This document shows positions 12,351 through 24,363 of a stretch of 64,000 bases of DNA, in pieces; the stretch's first letter is position 1, and each line of letters begins with the position of its first letter. Made by a program: the position numbers and the translations under genes. A model generated the notes under the pieces. It was not told where the DNA came from, searched no databases, and was given only the letters and a program-made list of their open reading frames with translations. Source of the DNA: Paraspadella gotoi (lineage: Eukaryota > Chaetognatha); the NCBI GenBank assembly GCA_051294375.1, contig CM119266.1, positions 24,634,312 through 24,698,311 of the forward strand, in the 5' to 3' direction.

Positions 12351-14097
12351 GATGGAATGACGCATCGGAGAAGGAAAGAGGGTCGGGGTTTAGGAGCGAT
12401 GGATGGAAATTGTGATGTGGAGGGGAGGAAAAAGAGAGGGAGGTTAACGGAAGTTGTGACAGGGAAAAGGAGAAATGAAAAAAAAATTTAAAAAGTATAT
12501 AAAGAATGAATACAGGAATTGAGATGTCAGCCGATCTATAATAATAAGAATTAAAATAGAGCTGAAAAATCAAAAAGGAAACCTACTAGTTATACTAATT
12601 ATAGTTAGGGTATTTTCCACGAAAACATGAGATTGCACGGACGCACGTACAGTATTTACATCTCAATCCGAATGTTTTCGCCAGAGAACGGTTACGGTTG
12701 AGCGGGGAGATTTGTACGTGCCGGAAATTACAAATCACGCTCCCTCGCCACAGCGTCGTCGTAAACAAACGTAGCGGCGGACGTAAAAACAAATATATAC
12801 GCGTTGGCGTTTAGAGAAAAAGGGGCGTCGACGCTGCCGACGCATTGCGACGCCTCGGCGTACATTATTCGAGGCTTTGCCGGTGTACTGAAGCCCAGCG
12901 TTTAAATTCATCGCCTACAAAATAAATAAAGTACCTTGAATAATCTGAGTTTTTTTATACTTTGGCTAAAAAGACCGTATGTTGAAAAAAAAGTTTTTTG
13001 CCGACCCGTCGCCCTTTCCGACTTTTTCCGACGCATTGCCGACGCATTGCCGACCTTCAGCCCGACGCCATCTCGACGATACAATTCGTTGAGACTTAGG
13101 AGCGACGCGTGGCGGCGATAAAAGGAAAACCCGAGAGAAATAAAAAGGAAACGAAAATAGTAAAAGCGGAATTAAGAGAAGGGAGAAGATGAAAGGGAAA
13201 GTAGGAGGATGGGGGATTCTATGAGGCCAAAAGAAGTTGTGGATTCTTGAAGGGAATCCGTTTTCTCGATCGATCTCTCAACAATGTGGAGTCAACATTC
13301 TTTGCCGGGGAAGTGGAATGCAAATTTCATACAAAACTCGAAGTTTAAAGTAATATTTTACTCCAATAGAAAAAACAATTAATTACTATTAATTATTATA
13401 ATTTTTTTATTGGTTGTATCAATTTCATAAGTTTAACGGAGATTCGAGAAACAAACCTTTTCTGTCGCACTAATTTTCTTCCTTTCCATTTTCGCGACTT
13501 GAACCGATGGCGACAAAGTTTACCGACGCCGACCGACATGGACCGACCGCGACCAAACTTTAATTTCCCCACATTAAATTTTTATTGGAAAGTCAGTCGA
13601 GGGACCTGACGAGCCTCGTTTTCGAATATTGCAACACCTAAATTCCGATTCTTTTCTCGTCACAATTAGTCACACTCGGAATATTCGGCAGAACCGCCCC
13701 GGACGCGCGAAAAAAAAGGGACAACAGCGGCGGCGGCGGCAGCGTCGGCGGCGCCGCGGAAAAATACCACCTCCGCTGCCGAAACCTGCAGCTGCGGAAA
13801 AACTGACTACAGCAGCCGCAGCCAAGGCGCCAGCGGCGACTCCGTTGTATCTCTATTCTCGAGTTCAAAGGAATTTTTGCCGCCGAAAAAAAAAGGAAGG
13901 GACGACGACGACAGCGACGACGACCACCATTGCGCTTGCTAATTAACGCTCCGACAATGAAACTTTAATTGAATAGATTTAATCTTTATGCGCAACGCAT
14001 AATGCTTAGTTTAGTTTTCATTGATTGGTGGTATGGTCTAAAAAATTAATTCAAAACGGGATACTTGATAATATGTATCTGTTAAATACGTAATTTC

Positions 14098-14294
14098 TTA
14101 ATATAAAGATATATTTTCATTATAGAGAAAAGTGCATTTAACAGATAAAAACAATTTTTTCCCCCAAATATTTCAGTGGCAAAAGTGGCAAAAAGCATTA
14201 TCGCTTGCCACTGATGACTTAATATTTGGGGAAAAAATCGCTTTTATTTGTTAAATGCACTTTTCTCCATAATGAAAATATATCTTTATATTAA
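14098..14294. mobile_element. MITE-like hairpin element, copy 2
   Basis: Duplicate of the 5143-5337 hairpin, carried along by the 9-kb duplication. Arms and centre are the same apart from one-base differences. Confidence 0.65.
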
Positions 14295-14502
14295 ATTAAG
14301 TGCTTGCGATGACGTTAAAATGCGTAATTTCTGAATCATTAATAATCATTATTAATTATTAATTATTATTAATTATTATCATTAATAATCTTACCCTCCG
14401 CGTTCTTCGTTCGCCGACGCGCAAGTTCTTCTTCGGAAGAGTCACAGGCTTTTGTGGAACATCTCACTGCATTTGCGAAATAGCCAAAAGTTAATTACGA
14501 TT

Positions 14503-16481
14503 TTATTGGGAATCAAAAGATCCAAGTCGCACACCGTTAGTCCCTCCTCCAACGCCGATTACGTTGTCATGGAAACCGTTCTGCAAAGCGATATCCTGAT
14601 TGGCGAAGGAAAATCCGGGATTCACGTGACCCGGAAATAGTTTTTGCTCTTGACAAACGGGTGGGGGCAAAAGGGAGGGACGGCTGACGTGGAGAAAGAA
14701 AATTATGAGACGTTTTTTCATGTCTTTATCACTGCATTTATTATATATACAACTATATCACTCTAGTAGGGCATGGCAATAAGTTCACCCAGTGTTGATA
14801 AGGCGCTAAGTGGGCGACGTGGGCTTCTTTAACCCCTCTGGCAGCAATGGAACGGATCCTGGGCTTGGAACAAGGGTTGAGGGTTTTCCACACCCCCAAG
14901 GTAGTTTACATCCGTCTTTACGCTTTGAGAAGGGTAGATACCATTGGGAAAAGATCTCGCTACCTAATGGTCATGAGCTGATGGCATTACTCAAAGAGCC
15001 ACCAGATGCCCGACTACATAACACTGTATATTCACTCCGCCTCACGTCCATCATCGTTCAGCCAATCCCATAGGCTCAGAGGGGGAACACACCATCCCAA
15101 GCGTTGTGTTCCATTCACAGTCCTAAAGAATTCCCTCTGCGTTGGCAAAGCGAGACAGTCCTATGGTAACCGCGCCAGTAATTGGAGGCGTCACTGAGGG
15201 TCGGAAGCCCCCAAAGCCAACAGTGAGATGCCCCATCCTGATGGGAATCACAGACAACCCGTGACATAGTATTATCTATATTTTACCCGTTAAACATTTC
15301 GAAGCGAGACGCCAGGTGGTCGAGACTCTCCGCGAAGGGATGATGGTGCTGCTGAGAAAGATGATGGTGCTGTTGATGTAAATGAAATGGTGTGGTGGGC
15401 GGTGATTGGGGGAAGCTGTAAGACGCCAAAGTTCCCGACGATCCCAGCGAGCACGGTCCATCTTGAGGAGATGAGAAGAAAAACGTATTGTTTCTGTTTC
15501 ACGTAATCAGTAATACTGCAGTTTCAATTTTAAAAGATGAAATGTGAAAATTATTTGGACAAACGAGGACAGCAAATAAACTAGGATGATGCCAGTCGCA
15601 ACGAACTGAAATCAATGTCCCTAGTAAAGTCAAATGTTTAATTAAATCAGTTTACAATTAATAAAATCAATCGTTCAATTAAAATCGTTCAATACTCAAC
15701 TCTTCAAAGAATTTCCTCCCCCTCCTCCTCCTCCGTAGTGAATCTCGAAAGCGTCGCGGTGAAAATCATTCACTGTTGGCGACATCATCGCCGGGTGGCC
15801 GAGAGCGTGACCGGCTCCAATGGGGTGGCCCGTGCCCAGACCGTGCCCGATGGGGTGTCCGATGTGATGACCCAGACCGTGCCCGGCACCGATCGAATGT
15901 CCGGGGAAATGAGACGAGGACGTGGGTAAGGATGTGAGAGTCGGTGACGCGAGGAAAGAATCGGGTGAGTTCGGAAGAGTCTGTGGGCCTATTTTCAAAT
16001 GCATCAAAATGTAAGTAAAAAAATAATTGTGTTCGCTTGTGTACTTCTAGTAAAACAGTGTAGTCTAAACTCTGAAGGAATTAATTGATTTTTTTTGTTT
16101 ATTCAAGTAATGTGCATTTAAGTTGGTAGTACGATTTGGCGAGAAAAAAAAAAGAATAATGGGAGCTTACAAGAAAAAAAATTTTTAAATAAACAATCGT
16201 TAAAACGTATTTAAAATTACTTTTAAATTATAATTTTTTTTTATTAAATCAACTTCCGACTTGGAAAATGTTCGACGGACCAGATTCGAAACGCGCGCCA
16301 TTTTCTTACTAGGAAACGCGACTGCCGTCCCCGGTCCTACGGCTTGACCGGTTGCGAGATATCTCTGCTGAAGCCCGGAGGCGTGACAAGTGGCCAGCGT
16401 TGCTGTCGACAAAGACGCCGGCGACGCGGAATAAGACGGTATCACGATCCCCGGACGAAACCCGGGCGTCGAAAGCGCCAT
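14503..16481 (-). CDS. Ser/His/Gly/Pro-rich protein, function unknown (copy 2, intact)
   Basis: I do not recognise this gene. Four exons keep the frame: 16310-16481, 15701-15988, 15287-15461 and 14503-14683 (complement; GT-AG; phases 1, 1, 2), giving about 271 residues. Exon 1 is Ser/Ala/Gly-rich. Exon 2 contains a run of GHxIG-type Gly-His repeats and a Gly7 stretch. Exon 3 holds Gln-His runs (HQQHHH, SQQHHH). Exon 4 is less biased and ends near GSFDSQ. No membrane segment or catalytic motif is visible. The composition resembles the low-complexity tail of a transcription factor, but I see no DNA-binding domain. The ATG at 16481 is the first in frame; further 5' exons are possible. If the exon 2 donor is skipped, exon 2 ends at a stop at 15696, giving 154 residues. 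Confidence 0.5.
14765..15110 (-). mobile_element. tRNA-derived SINE (family 1), reverse orientation, copy 2
   Basis: Duplicate of the 5808-6150 SINE, in the last intron of the intact Ser/His/Gly-rich gene. It was carried by the 9-kb duplication rather than inserted twice. Confidence 0.7.
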
Positions 16482-17930
16482 CGCGTGGATCAAGTGGGAA
16501 AAAGAGTAAGAGAGGTTTTTTTCTAGTTATTTCGATATATTTTCCATAATAAGTCGCGAATATTAATCCGAAAAGAAATTTGGCGTCTATCGATGTGGTG
16601 AAAGTTTTTTTTGCGCGAGAAAGAGATACTAATTATTTTTTCTTTTTTCCCCCCTTCTACCGTCCGAAGAAAACACACGTCAACAATTTCGTAAATGGTC
16701 CAGCCCTGCGACAGCGACGATGTCGACGAAAGCGGCGACGACGACGATGACGAGCTGTGCTCTCTTTTTTTTCTTTCTGTCTCTCTCTCTTTCACCCAGA
16801 CCGCCCCCCCAAAAGGAAACCGCGGGCTTCGTGTGTGGTCCCAGCGTAGCCTGCGTAGAGGCAGTCAAATTCAAGACAACCAAAACTCTTATCTTTTTCG
16901 ACCGTTTTAAAAACAAAAATTCGACAAAAAAAAGGAACAAAAGAATTGCGATTCATCCTCCATCTATCCCGCTTTTCGAGAACATTCACGTCTTTTGTCT
17001 TTGATTTTGTATTTCTGGTTCTTTTTTTTTATTTCTTTTTGTCAAAAAAGTAAACAAACCGTTACAGCAAGATTTATAACAATTTATTTTCCGCGAAAGC
17101 TCAATTCAGACAATAAAGAACTATTATTAACAGAAATTTAACCAATCACCTAAAAAATGAAAACCAAGAATTGAAAGTTTGAAACAGCCATGATATAAAA
17201 TTTGAAAAAAAAATCTATAGAACGGAATTACTATTTACAATATAATATAATTTAAATACTTGTGTACAATTGGAATGTATTTAGTATGTTCATTGTCCAA
17301 TGTCAAGTTCCAGGATGGAGCAAAACAAAGTTGTCATGTACAACGAATGTTAACTATAAGATAGGTCGTCCGTAGAGTAGGAAGATAGGATACGGACTGG
17401 ATACGTACATAAAAACATGAGTGCCGCAGTCACTTTCACAAATTAAGAAAATAATTGCATTTAATGGACAATTAGCTTCCTTATTAAATACTCTAAGCGA
17501 ATCATGTTTTTTAAAGCGAGCTTTGTTATCCAATATCCAAGACATTGTGTAAAATTTGATATTAGTACAAGTATGTTATCAACTTTAATAAAATAGTTGT
17601 TTAACAAACACTTTTTTTGCAAATTTTGTATTATATATTTATTACATATGACTAAAAAAAAATGGAAGTTTTAATCCAATTGTGCAACACTTAGTCATTG
17701 TAAATACGGTAATACAAAAAATTACAGATCTGAAAAGATCTTACAAAACAAAACTGGAAGGCGAGAGAATAAAATTCTCTCTTACCTAAGATTATTTTGC
17801 GCTATTAAGACCAACGAAATATTATTTCGCTTCGTTAAAATGCCGACGGACAAACTCACATCCAATAACCCAGATAACAATCCAACTCATTCCTGAAGTT
17901 TTTGATCCCACTCTGTTGGAATCCAATGAA
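16482..17930. other. Interval between the two genes of copy 2
   Basis: No firm gene. A stretch at about 16690-16760 is rich in TCG/GAC triplets and could encode a Ser-rich exon on the minus strand, a possible 5' exon of the gene that starts at 16481, but its splice sites are ambiguous. The rest is AT-rich and may include untranslated sequence of the two flanking genes. The copy 1 equivalent is 7503-8936. Confidence 0.45.
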
Positions 17931-20092
17931 TCAATTGATCCTGTGCTTCCGCTTCGAGTCCAACGATCCCGTCAAAGGCCGGAGCGACGACGAGACCGAC
18001 TTCTTAACAGACTCTTTGCCGGCGCCGTCGGGCTCGCCGCTGCCGGAGTCGCTCTTCCCGCTTTCGTTAACTCCGTTGTCGCTAAGAGTCCGGATTTCCG
18101 GCACGTCGTCGTCGTCGTCGTCGTCGTTTTCGACGTCTTCTTTTCGGCTGAGCAATTCCGAGCTTAAAATTAAAAAAAGGGAGCAAAAGTTATAAATAAT
18201 TAGAAAAACTACAATAAAAAAAAATCTTTTTCGCCGTAAGTACTGTTTGCATTTAGTGACCTGGCATTCATGACGCTCATTTCGCGCTCACGGCGTTGAC
18301 GTCGGGTGGGATTCGTTACATATCGAAGATTAAGGCGCCAAATGTGGATCAAACCCAACGACCCTAAAACAAAAGAACATCTTTAGAAATAAAAATAGGT
18401 CGCTGAAGATAACTGTTAATGAGTCGAAAATTTAAGAAGTCAACAGATACGAGCGATCTCCGGAACTTGCGCAGAACTTACCCGTGATCATGCCAAAAAG
18501 ACTTCCCAGAATGAAAAAACCGAATCCCCAAGAGTAGTAACCATTGTATCGCCAACGGTCGAGAGTTCCGCTCAGCCAAGCTCGCGTGTGAAGACTCCCG
18601 AACATGATCGAGCCGATGAACCCAAGAATTCCTGAGTTGGATTTTACTTTTTTATAGTTTTATGAAGACATGGGCCAAGAAAAAATATATATACATAATA
18701 AACATATTATTTAAATATATATATATATATATATATATAAATATATTTAAAAATCTTCGAAACAAAATACGTATTTTGTACGAACAAAGATAAATTGATA
18801 AATTGAACAATCCCCTCTTTACCGCCAAAGAGCATGACTATCGCCGAGGCAAAGTAGATCTTCAACCGGCGCTTGACGAGTTCCTTTGGAGTCTTGGGTT
18901 TGTAGTCGAGGTCATTGACGGACATCATCGACTTGGACTTGTCGTACAGACTCCGCATGGACTTGCCTGTAGCTAGGTTTCCCATCGACGCCATGCTCTT
19001 CGTTTTTCTGACGGGGAATTTCAAAAAGGTTTTTGTTGTTGTTGTTATCCTCTTGTCTTTTCTTGCCTCGTAAGAAGCGATGGTAAAATATATTACTTAA
19101 GTATTGTAGATAATCTTTTATATAATTGACAGAAATTTGGGATATACATAAATAGGCCTTTACTTTTTTTTCACTAATTCAAAGCGAATCTAATAAATAA
19201 ATATTCAACCTTATTACGAGTTCACACAAAATTCCAACCAACCCAGAAAAGACGGAGCTCGGCTTGGCCGATCGGCCTCCGGTCTCGTTGAGGACCGAGT
19301 TGGTGCTCTTGGAGATGCCCCGCGATCCGTTGATGGTGGAGGTGGATTTGGGACCGGCCGCAGTGGAACCGCCGGCTACTCGATTAACCTGGAAGATGCA
19401 ACAAAGTAGTTGTCTCAAATATCGATGGTCAACACTCAATGGTCATCAAAGTGCACGCGTTACCTCGAGCACACTCGCGGATTTTAGTTTAGCGCTCCGA
19501 GATTGGGAGGGAGCGAGATAGTAGTAGGCGAGGACGAGGATCGAGGCCAACTCGAAAATGAGGCCAACGGTGGCGAGAAATTGGATGGTGATGAAGTAAT
19601 CTGCGATGGAAAATAATTAGAATTAAATTAAGTGTTGAAATCAGGTTAAAAACGTTGTGAAGTCTATAAGTTTTCAGAATCTAGGGGTCCTTTACGATTA
19701 CTTTTGTAACTTTTGCCACACACCGTTAATTTCAATTTGACTCCGCACCTGTATTGAAGCCTCGCCAAACTTGATAAAAATCGATTTGATAGTAAAAGTA
19801 CCAGCCTCTCCAGGTTCGGTCCGAAACGTGATCGCTTTCAAAGTGGAATCCTTTCTTATCGTTGCTGAAGAAAGAAAGATTTTAAATATTGGCGCCTTTT
19901 CTTTATTATACGCCTTAGCCCTTACCTATCGATATTCAAGCCCCAAAGACCTAAGGCTGACATGGGTACGATGCTCTGATATCTTTGAATCCAAAAGGGT
20001 GACACATATCCGATGATGGAGCACAATAGCGTGAAACAACTGAGTCCAGCGTAGAATCGATCCAAAGCGGTGATTTTGTGAAAAAACGCCAT
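17931..20092 (-). CDS. Claudin/PMP22-like four-transmembrane protein (copy 2, intact)
   Basis: Eight exons (complement): 19926-20092, 19749-19864, 19464-19600, 19210-19388, 18823-19007, 18482-18631, 18261-18363, 17931-18162. All junctions are in phase, giving about 422 residues. TM1 is near residues 10-32 and is followed by an extracellular loop with the family-type W..GLW pattern (PFW and LGLWG). TM2 (YFITIQFLATVG...) comes from exon 3. A Ser/Thr/Lys-rich insert is encoded by exons 4-5. TM3 spans the exon 5-6 junction and TM4 (SWGFGFFILGSLFGMI) is in exon 6. The tail is acidic, with a run of Asp. The Cys pair that normally follows GLW in claudins is absent, so the assignment is to the superfamily only. 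Exon structure and sequence parallel the paralogue at 21361-23286. An upstream in-frame ATG at 20131 is an alternative start. Confidence 0.68.
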
Positions 20093-20171
20093 TTCATTGG
20101 CTAGTAATTTTATCACTATGACGCTTCTCACGAGGCTGTTTTTTTATTGCTCCATTAATATCGAAGAGTTT

Positions 20172-20990
20172 TTTCCACGGCTACACATAATACAAACAAG
20201 TGAAAAGTCCAAACCAACATATGGGTAATCAGAGAAAAGAAAACGATCGGGACGCAGAATGCAACATTATTTAATATTTTTGCTTATGGTAAACATCGCA
20301 TTTGTAGATTTTCCTTTCTAAGATTTTTAGTTCATATGTACAAAAATTTTTACATATGCCATAACAGAAAGTCATAACATAGCATTTTAAGATTTTCCTT
20401 TCTATTAGAAATTCTAAGACTCTTAATACATAAGTCATAACAGAAAGTCTGTAAGTCAGAAGATCAGCAACAGAAGTGTAAACGCCCAGCAAATGTGCAT
20501 TGAGCAATAACGAATAATACACAATTTTCAAATTATGATAAAGATCAAATTCTTGGTTCTTAAGAGAACCTTTATTGAGAGCTTTTGATTTAAATTTTCC
20601 TCCATTATTTCTTTGATTATTTACTAATATTTGCGTTTCTTCTTTTTAGCTAGAAGTTCTTTCTGCGATGTGCTTTTGTCTTTCTGATGGGTTCTGACGA
20701 CACGCGTCGGGTGTTCGTCCGCCGAATGAACTTCCGGATCTGAAACCACTTCGTTGTTGTCACGGAAACTATTAACAAAAGGAAATATTGGTTGTTTTAA
20801 TACAAACAAGCCAAAGAAGTTGACGTTATTGTCAAGTGTTGGCGCCCAAATCATTCCTTTTTTTAAAATATAATTAAATGCAAGATTTCATAAATTATCA
20901 GAAAATTTTTGATAAGTCTTTTGTCAAAATTACAAATTGTCCGACAGAGGCGACATGGAAAACAAAATACAAGTTTCATTTGAATTTTCT
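20172..20990. other. Intergenic DNA
   Basis: AT-rich, without a supportable gene. An internal repeat of CTAAGATTTTT / CATAACAGAAAGTC-type words occurs at about 20310-20460. Confidence 0.5.
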
Positions 20991-21069
20991 CCCCTCAAAA
21001 ATTGTATTTAATAATTTATTTACCAATAATTTAATATAGGTTTGTTAACGACGATTTTATTTTATTATG

Positions 21070-21110
21070 CAGACATGTTTCGACTCTAAACATTTTGAGT
21101 CTTCATAAAG
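21070..21110 (-). ncRNA. Degenerate hammerhead-ribozyme core
   Basis: On the minus strand the order is TTATGA (in place of CTGATGA), helix II GACTC...GAGTC with a 9-nt loop, GAAA, CATGTC. The mutated first core box probably makes it inactive. Confidence 0.5.
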
Positions 21111-21169
21111 ATTTATAGAGATTTACAGAGAGTTTAATATAGGTTGGTTAACAACGATTTTATTTTATT

Positions 21170-21217
21170 ATGCAGACATGTTTCGACTCTAAACATATTG
21201 AGTCTTCACCAGCACAT
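21170..21217 (-). ncRNA. Hammerhead-ribozyme core (CTGGTGA variant)
   Basis: Minus strand: CTGGTGA (one change from CTGATGA), helix II GACTC...GAGTC, GAAA, the mini helix III ACATGT and a GTC cleavage triplet. Five bases before the core (ATGTG) can pair with TGCAT after the cleavage site as helix I, with two wobbles, giving a type I topology. Confidence 0.6.
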
Positions 21218-21360
21218 CAGTCGAAACATATCTGCATGTCTGCCATAATAAAATAAATACGTTGTTAACAAACCTATATTAAACTCTTTGTAAATCTCTA
21301 TAACACAATGAACGAAAGGATTTCACCATGAATACTAATTTATTTATATTTGATTGTTCA

Positions 21361-23286
21361 TTACCTGGCGTCGTCTTCATCCTCCGATTCGTCGTCTGCA
21401 CTTCTCCTTTCTTGGTCGTCGCGGCTGCTCGGGGGTGGACCCCACCAATAGCCGGCTGGCGGGTGTGGGTAGCCGTTGCGGGGTTCTTTTCCGGGCTCAC
21501 TTGGAGGTGGTGGCCAATAAGGATATGGCGGGTAACCATGAGGGGGCGGAGGGTAGCCTTGGGGCGGTGGAGGGTAACCGTGGGGAGGTGGTGGGTAGCC
21601 TTGGGGCGGTGGAGGGTAACCGTGGGGCGGAGGAGGATACTCTCGAGGCGACCGTGAGCTTCCGCTCGGAGGATAACCGGGAGCAGCGAACGGATACATC
21701 TGTATTGAGTTTTGACGGCGCATCTTCGGGTTTTCCACGAATTTACGGAAGAGGCGTCGGTGGTGAATCAACGCCAAGGACCCTTAGCACAAAAAAAAAA
21801 AGAAATAATTTAACTTCTTTTGTTAGAAAAAAATAAATTGTGAAATGTGAATCAAAAAAAATTGTCTAAGCGTTGCCATGGAAAAGAAAAACGAGTTTTC
21901 TTGTCAAGAAAAAGAAATAAGAAAAGTTGGAAATTTTCGTCATATAATTAAAGACTATCTATTTCATATTTCTCAGTGATTATATGAATATTGGTAAGCT
22001 TGAGTTAATAATATTTTAATCACTTTAATCCTGAAATACTTCACATATTGCACAAACCAGTGACAATGCAGAAGATTGAGCCGACAATGGCAAATCCGAA
22101 TCCCCAGGAGTAATAAGCGGCGCGATGGATTCGACCGAACGTTTTGTAGAGCCATCTGTCGGACTCCAGGTGCTGTGTGCAGAACATTATGGTCGCAAGG
22201 AAGTAAACGCAGCCTGCAATAGGTTTGACAGTGGATGCAATATACATTCTACACTACAGTAATCTTTATCGTTAAGCGAGAGATGTAATGTTTTCATCGC
22301 TGAAAATCAACAACGATATGAATTTTTGCTTAAAAAATCGACTAATTAATTGATTGTCCTCAAGCCTATCCTTACTTGCCTGTGGTGTACCACATGACCT
22401 ACCTCCGCTGAGCAGCAGGATGCTGCCCCATTTGAGCCTCTTCAGACGCTTTTCCCAGAAGATGATGGAAGCGTAGAAGAGGACAACCAGGATGGTGCCA
22501 ACCAGAATGACCAGCATCGCGGCGAGGCACATCACTTGGATGGAGATAAAGAAGCCTGGTTGAGGCAGGTGGGGCGAGTGGGGAAGATGGTTGAGGAGGA
22601 ACGGGGCGGTTGGTCAATGGACTCAGTAGGGATGACTCAAATAGCCAAATGAAAGATCTAAGAGAGAACGAACCTCGTCCGCTGATTGGTCTAAAAACGA
22701 AACTGAACTCCCGCGACCAGATCCAATAGTAACCGTTCCAGTTGCGTTGGAAAAGGTCTTCTTTGAATTGATAACTGTTAGGAGAAATACCGCAAATTCT
22801 TTTTATCTACTCATAACCACAGCTGACATAACTCAGTGAAGGAAAGAGAAAAAATCTTTTCCATGAAATCTTTTTTTAAAATTTTTTTCCTTTCTTTTCT
22901 CTGGAACTCAAATTTTTATTTTCATCTTGATAAATTAAATATATGAATTCCACGGCGGTGTACGGACGGACGTTCGGACGTTCGGACAAACAAATCGGCA
23001 AAACCCAACATTCGATTTCCCTCTTTTCGGCGTCGACATACTTTTCGAGCTGTATCATCCAAAGTCCGATGGAACGAAGCGGAAAATCGCTGAATCCCAT
23101 CTCCCATTTCACGATCCAATGAGGAGAGAAGAAGCTGACGAGGATGACGATGAGACCGAACGCCAACGTCCCGATGAGCGCTTTGTCCAGAGGCTTCAGC
23201 TCCGCCTCCGTCACCTGCGTCGATCGACCCAATGATCTGGTCGATCCCCGGTGACTCATGTTACGATTCGAACCTCGATGACTCAT
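21361..23286 (-). CDS. Claudin/PMP22-like four-transmembrane protein with GYPPPP-repeat tail
   Basis: Five exons (complement): 23042-23286, 22674-22774, 22403-22555, 22058-22213, 21361-21782. They are in phase throughout and give about 358 residues. The N-terminus is polar (SHRGS repeated). TM1 is ALIGTLAFGLIVILVSFF, followed by HWIVKW and SIGLWM, the W..GLW pattern. TM2 (MCLAAMLVILVGTILVVLFY) is in exon 3. TM3 spans exons 3-4 and TM4 (SWGFGFAIVGSIFCIV) is in exon 4. The cytoplasmic tail has alternating GYPPPPH/GYPPPPQ units, then an acidic end. TM4 and the following SLALIH segment match the neighbouring gene's SWGFGF and SLGLIH, showing paralogy. The claudin Cys pair is missing. Such proteins act at cell contacts or as membrane scaffolds; a role here is inference. 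Pro/Tyr repeats like these often bind WW or SH3 domains. Confidence 0.72.
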
Positions 23287-23299
23287 TGTGCAACTCGGT

Positions 23300-24360
23300 A
23301 GACGAGAAAGGTAAGGTCGGCGAATCGGGATGAACCGAGCAGCGAGTTTTTATATTTGTTAGTTTAATATTTTCCTTTGGATGATCTTGATAAACATATT
23401 TCGTGTTCAAAACCCATCTTGAAAGAAATGGTATCGCGTTATCATCGTCATTCTCTTACTGTCACTTTTTGGAACCTGACGCATTATGATTGTGAGTAAA
23501 GATATTTTTTTGAAATTTGAAATTACGGTATTAAGAACGAAATGAAACAAGCTTGATGACTTTTTTTTTCTGACAGGATTGTTTATGATACTTACGCACT
23601 AGCCATTGAACTGATGGTTCAAATTCGGAGAGAAGAACAGAAAAATGTTTTGTTGTTGTTCGTTGATTAATTTTTAACTTTTTTTGTAGAATAACTATAA
23701 AAAATATATTATTCACTTTTTATTTTTTTAACAAGGGGCCTGCTCTCCTGTATTTTAAAATGAGTTAGTTTCAATTTTAAATGTTAATTGATAAAGTTGA
23801 GATGAGGTTAGGTATCATTAAAATATCAGTTGAAGAAACTGGAATATTTTTCGCGACTGACAGAATTCAACAAAGCTCCGAGCAGACGATTCTGGCAGCA
23901 GCACTTACCTGCAGGTAAAATTGTTGCTTACCTTTTCGCTGCAAACTATGTTTAATGAATAATCTCGAATAGGAGATTACAAAATGGGGAATCTGGGATC
24001 ATTTGAAATAACATTTGGAATTTAGGGCAATTATAATTTAACGATAAAATAATACAACAATAATCTTCGACTGTCGAAAAACCTGTTTGAAGACAGAGCA
24101 CCTGACCCTCCCTTACCCTGCAGTGGCTGCTGCGTTCCTTCTTTTTGAATGTTGGAGGTTTCGTGACAAAAAAAAAAAAAGAGTCCGGAGGTTATGTAGC
24201 GTTTTGATTCCAACTGAGAACATGATAATATGAATCCTGTATCATTTTCTATAATTCGCTAAATAAGTCAAAAATTCCGAAGCATAGTTTACATTATTTT
24301 ATTTTACATCAGATTTTTAGTCGCAATTTTGATCCTCAAAACAATATGAATATTTCATTC
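23300..24360. other. Intergenic DNA
   Basis: Promoter side of the claudin-like gene and downstream side of the next minus-strand gene. AT-rich; no gene or clear repeat family recognised. Confidence 0.5.
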
Positions 24361-24363
24361 GAG

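Larger units (their letters stand above)
11214..20171. repeat. 9-kb tandem duplication, copy 2
   Basis: Second, direct copy of the 2219-11207 unit. Similarity ends at about 20171, where unique sequence begins just upstream of the claudin-like gene start. This copy keeps correct splice sites and reading frames for both genes it carries, so it is the functional-looking one. Confidence 0.93.
21000..21300. mobile_element. Penelope-type terminal element with tandem and inverted hammerhead units
   Basis: A block of about 100 bp (TTAATATAGGTTNGTTAACNACG to GAGTCTTCA) occurs twice in tandem (about 21033-21110 and 21131-21217) and then partly in reverse (about 21218-21290, ending ACCTATATTAAACTCT). 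Each direct unit contains a hammerhead core on the minus strand. No protein is encoded. The arrangement resembles the repeated terminal sequences of Penelope-like elements that have lost the internal gene. Confidence 0.6.

Noticed and set aside
16690-16940. Hydrophobic frame LVIVVVAAFVDIVAVAG as a membrane segment
   Set aside because: Produced by reading TCG/GAC triplet repeats in an alternative frame; the Ser frame is equally open and copy lengths differ between duplicates.
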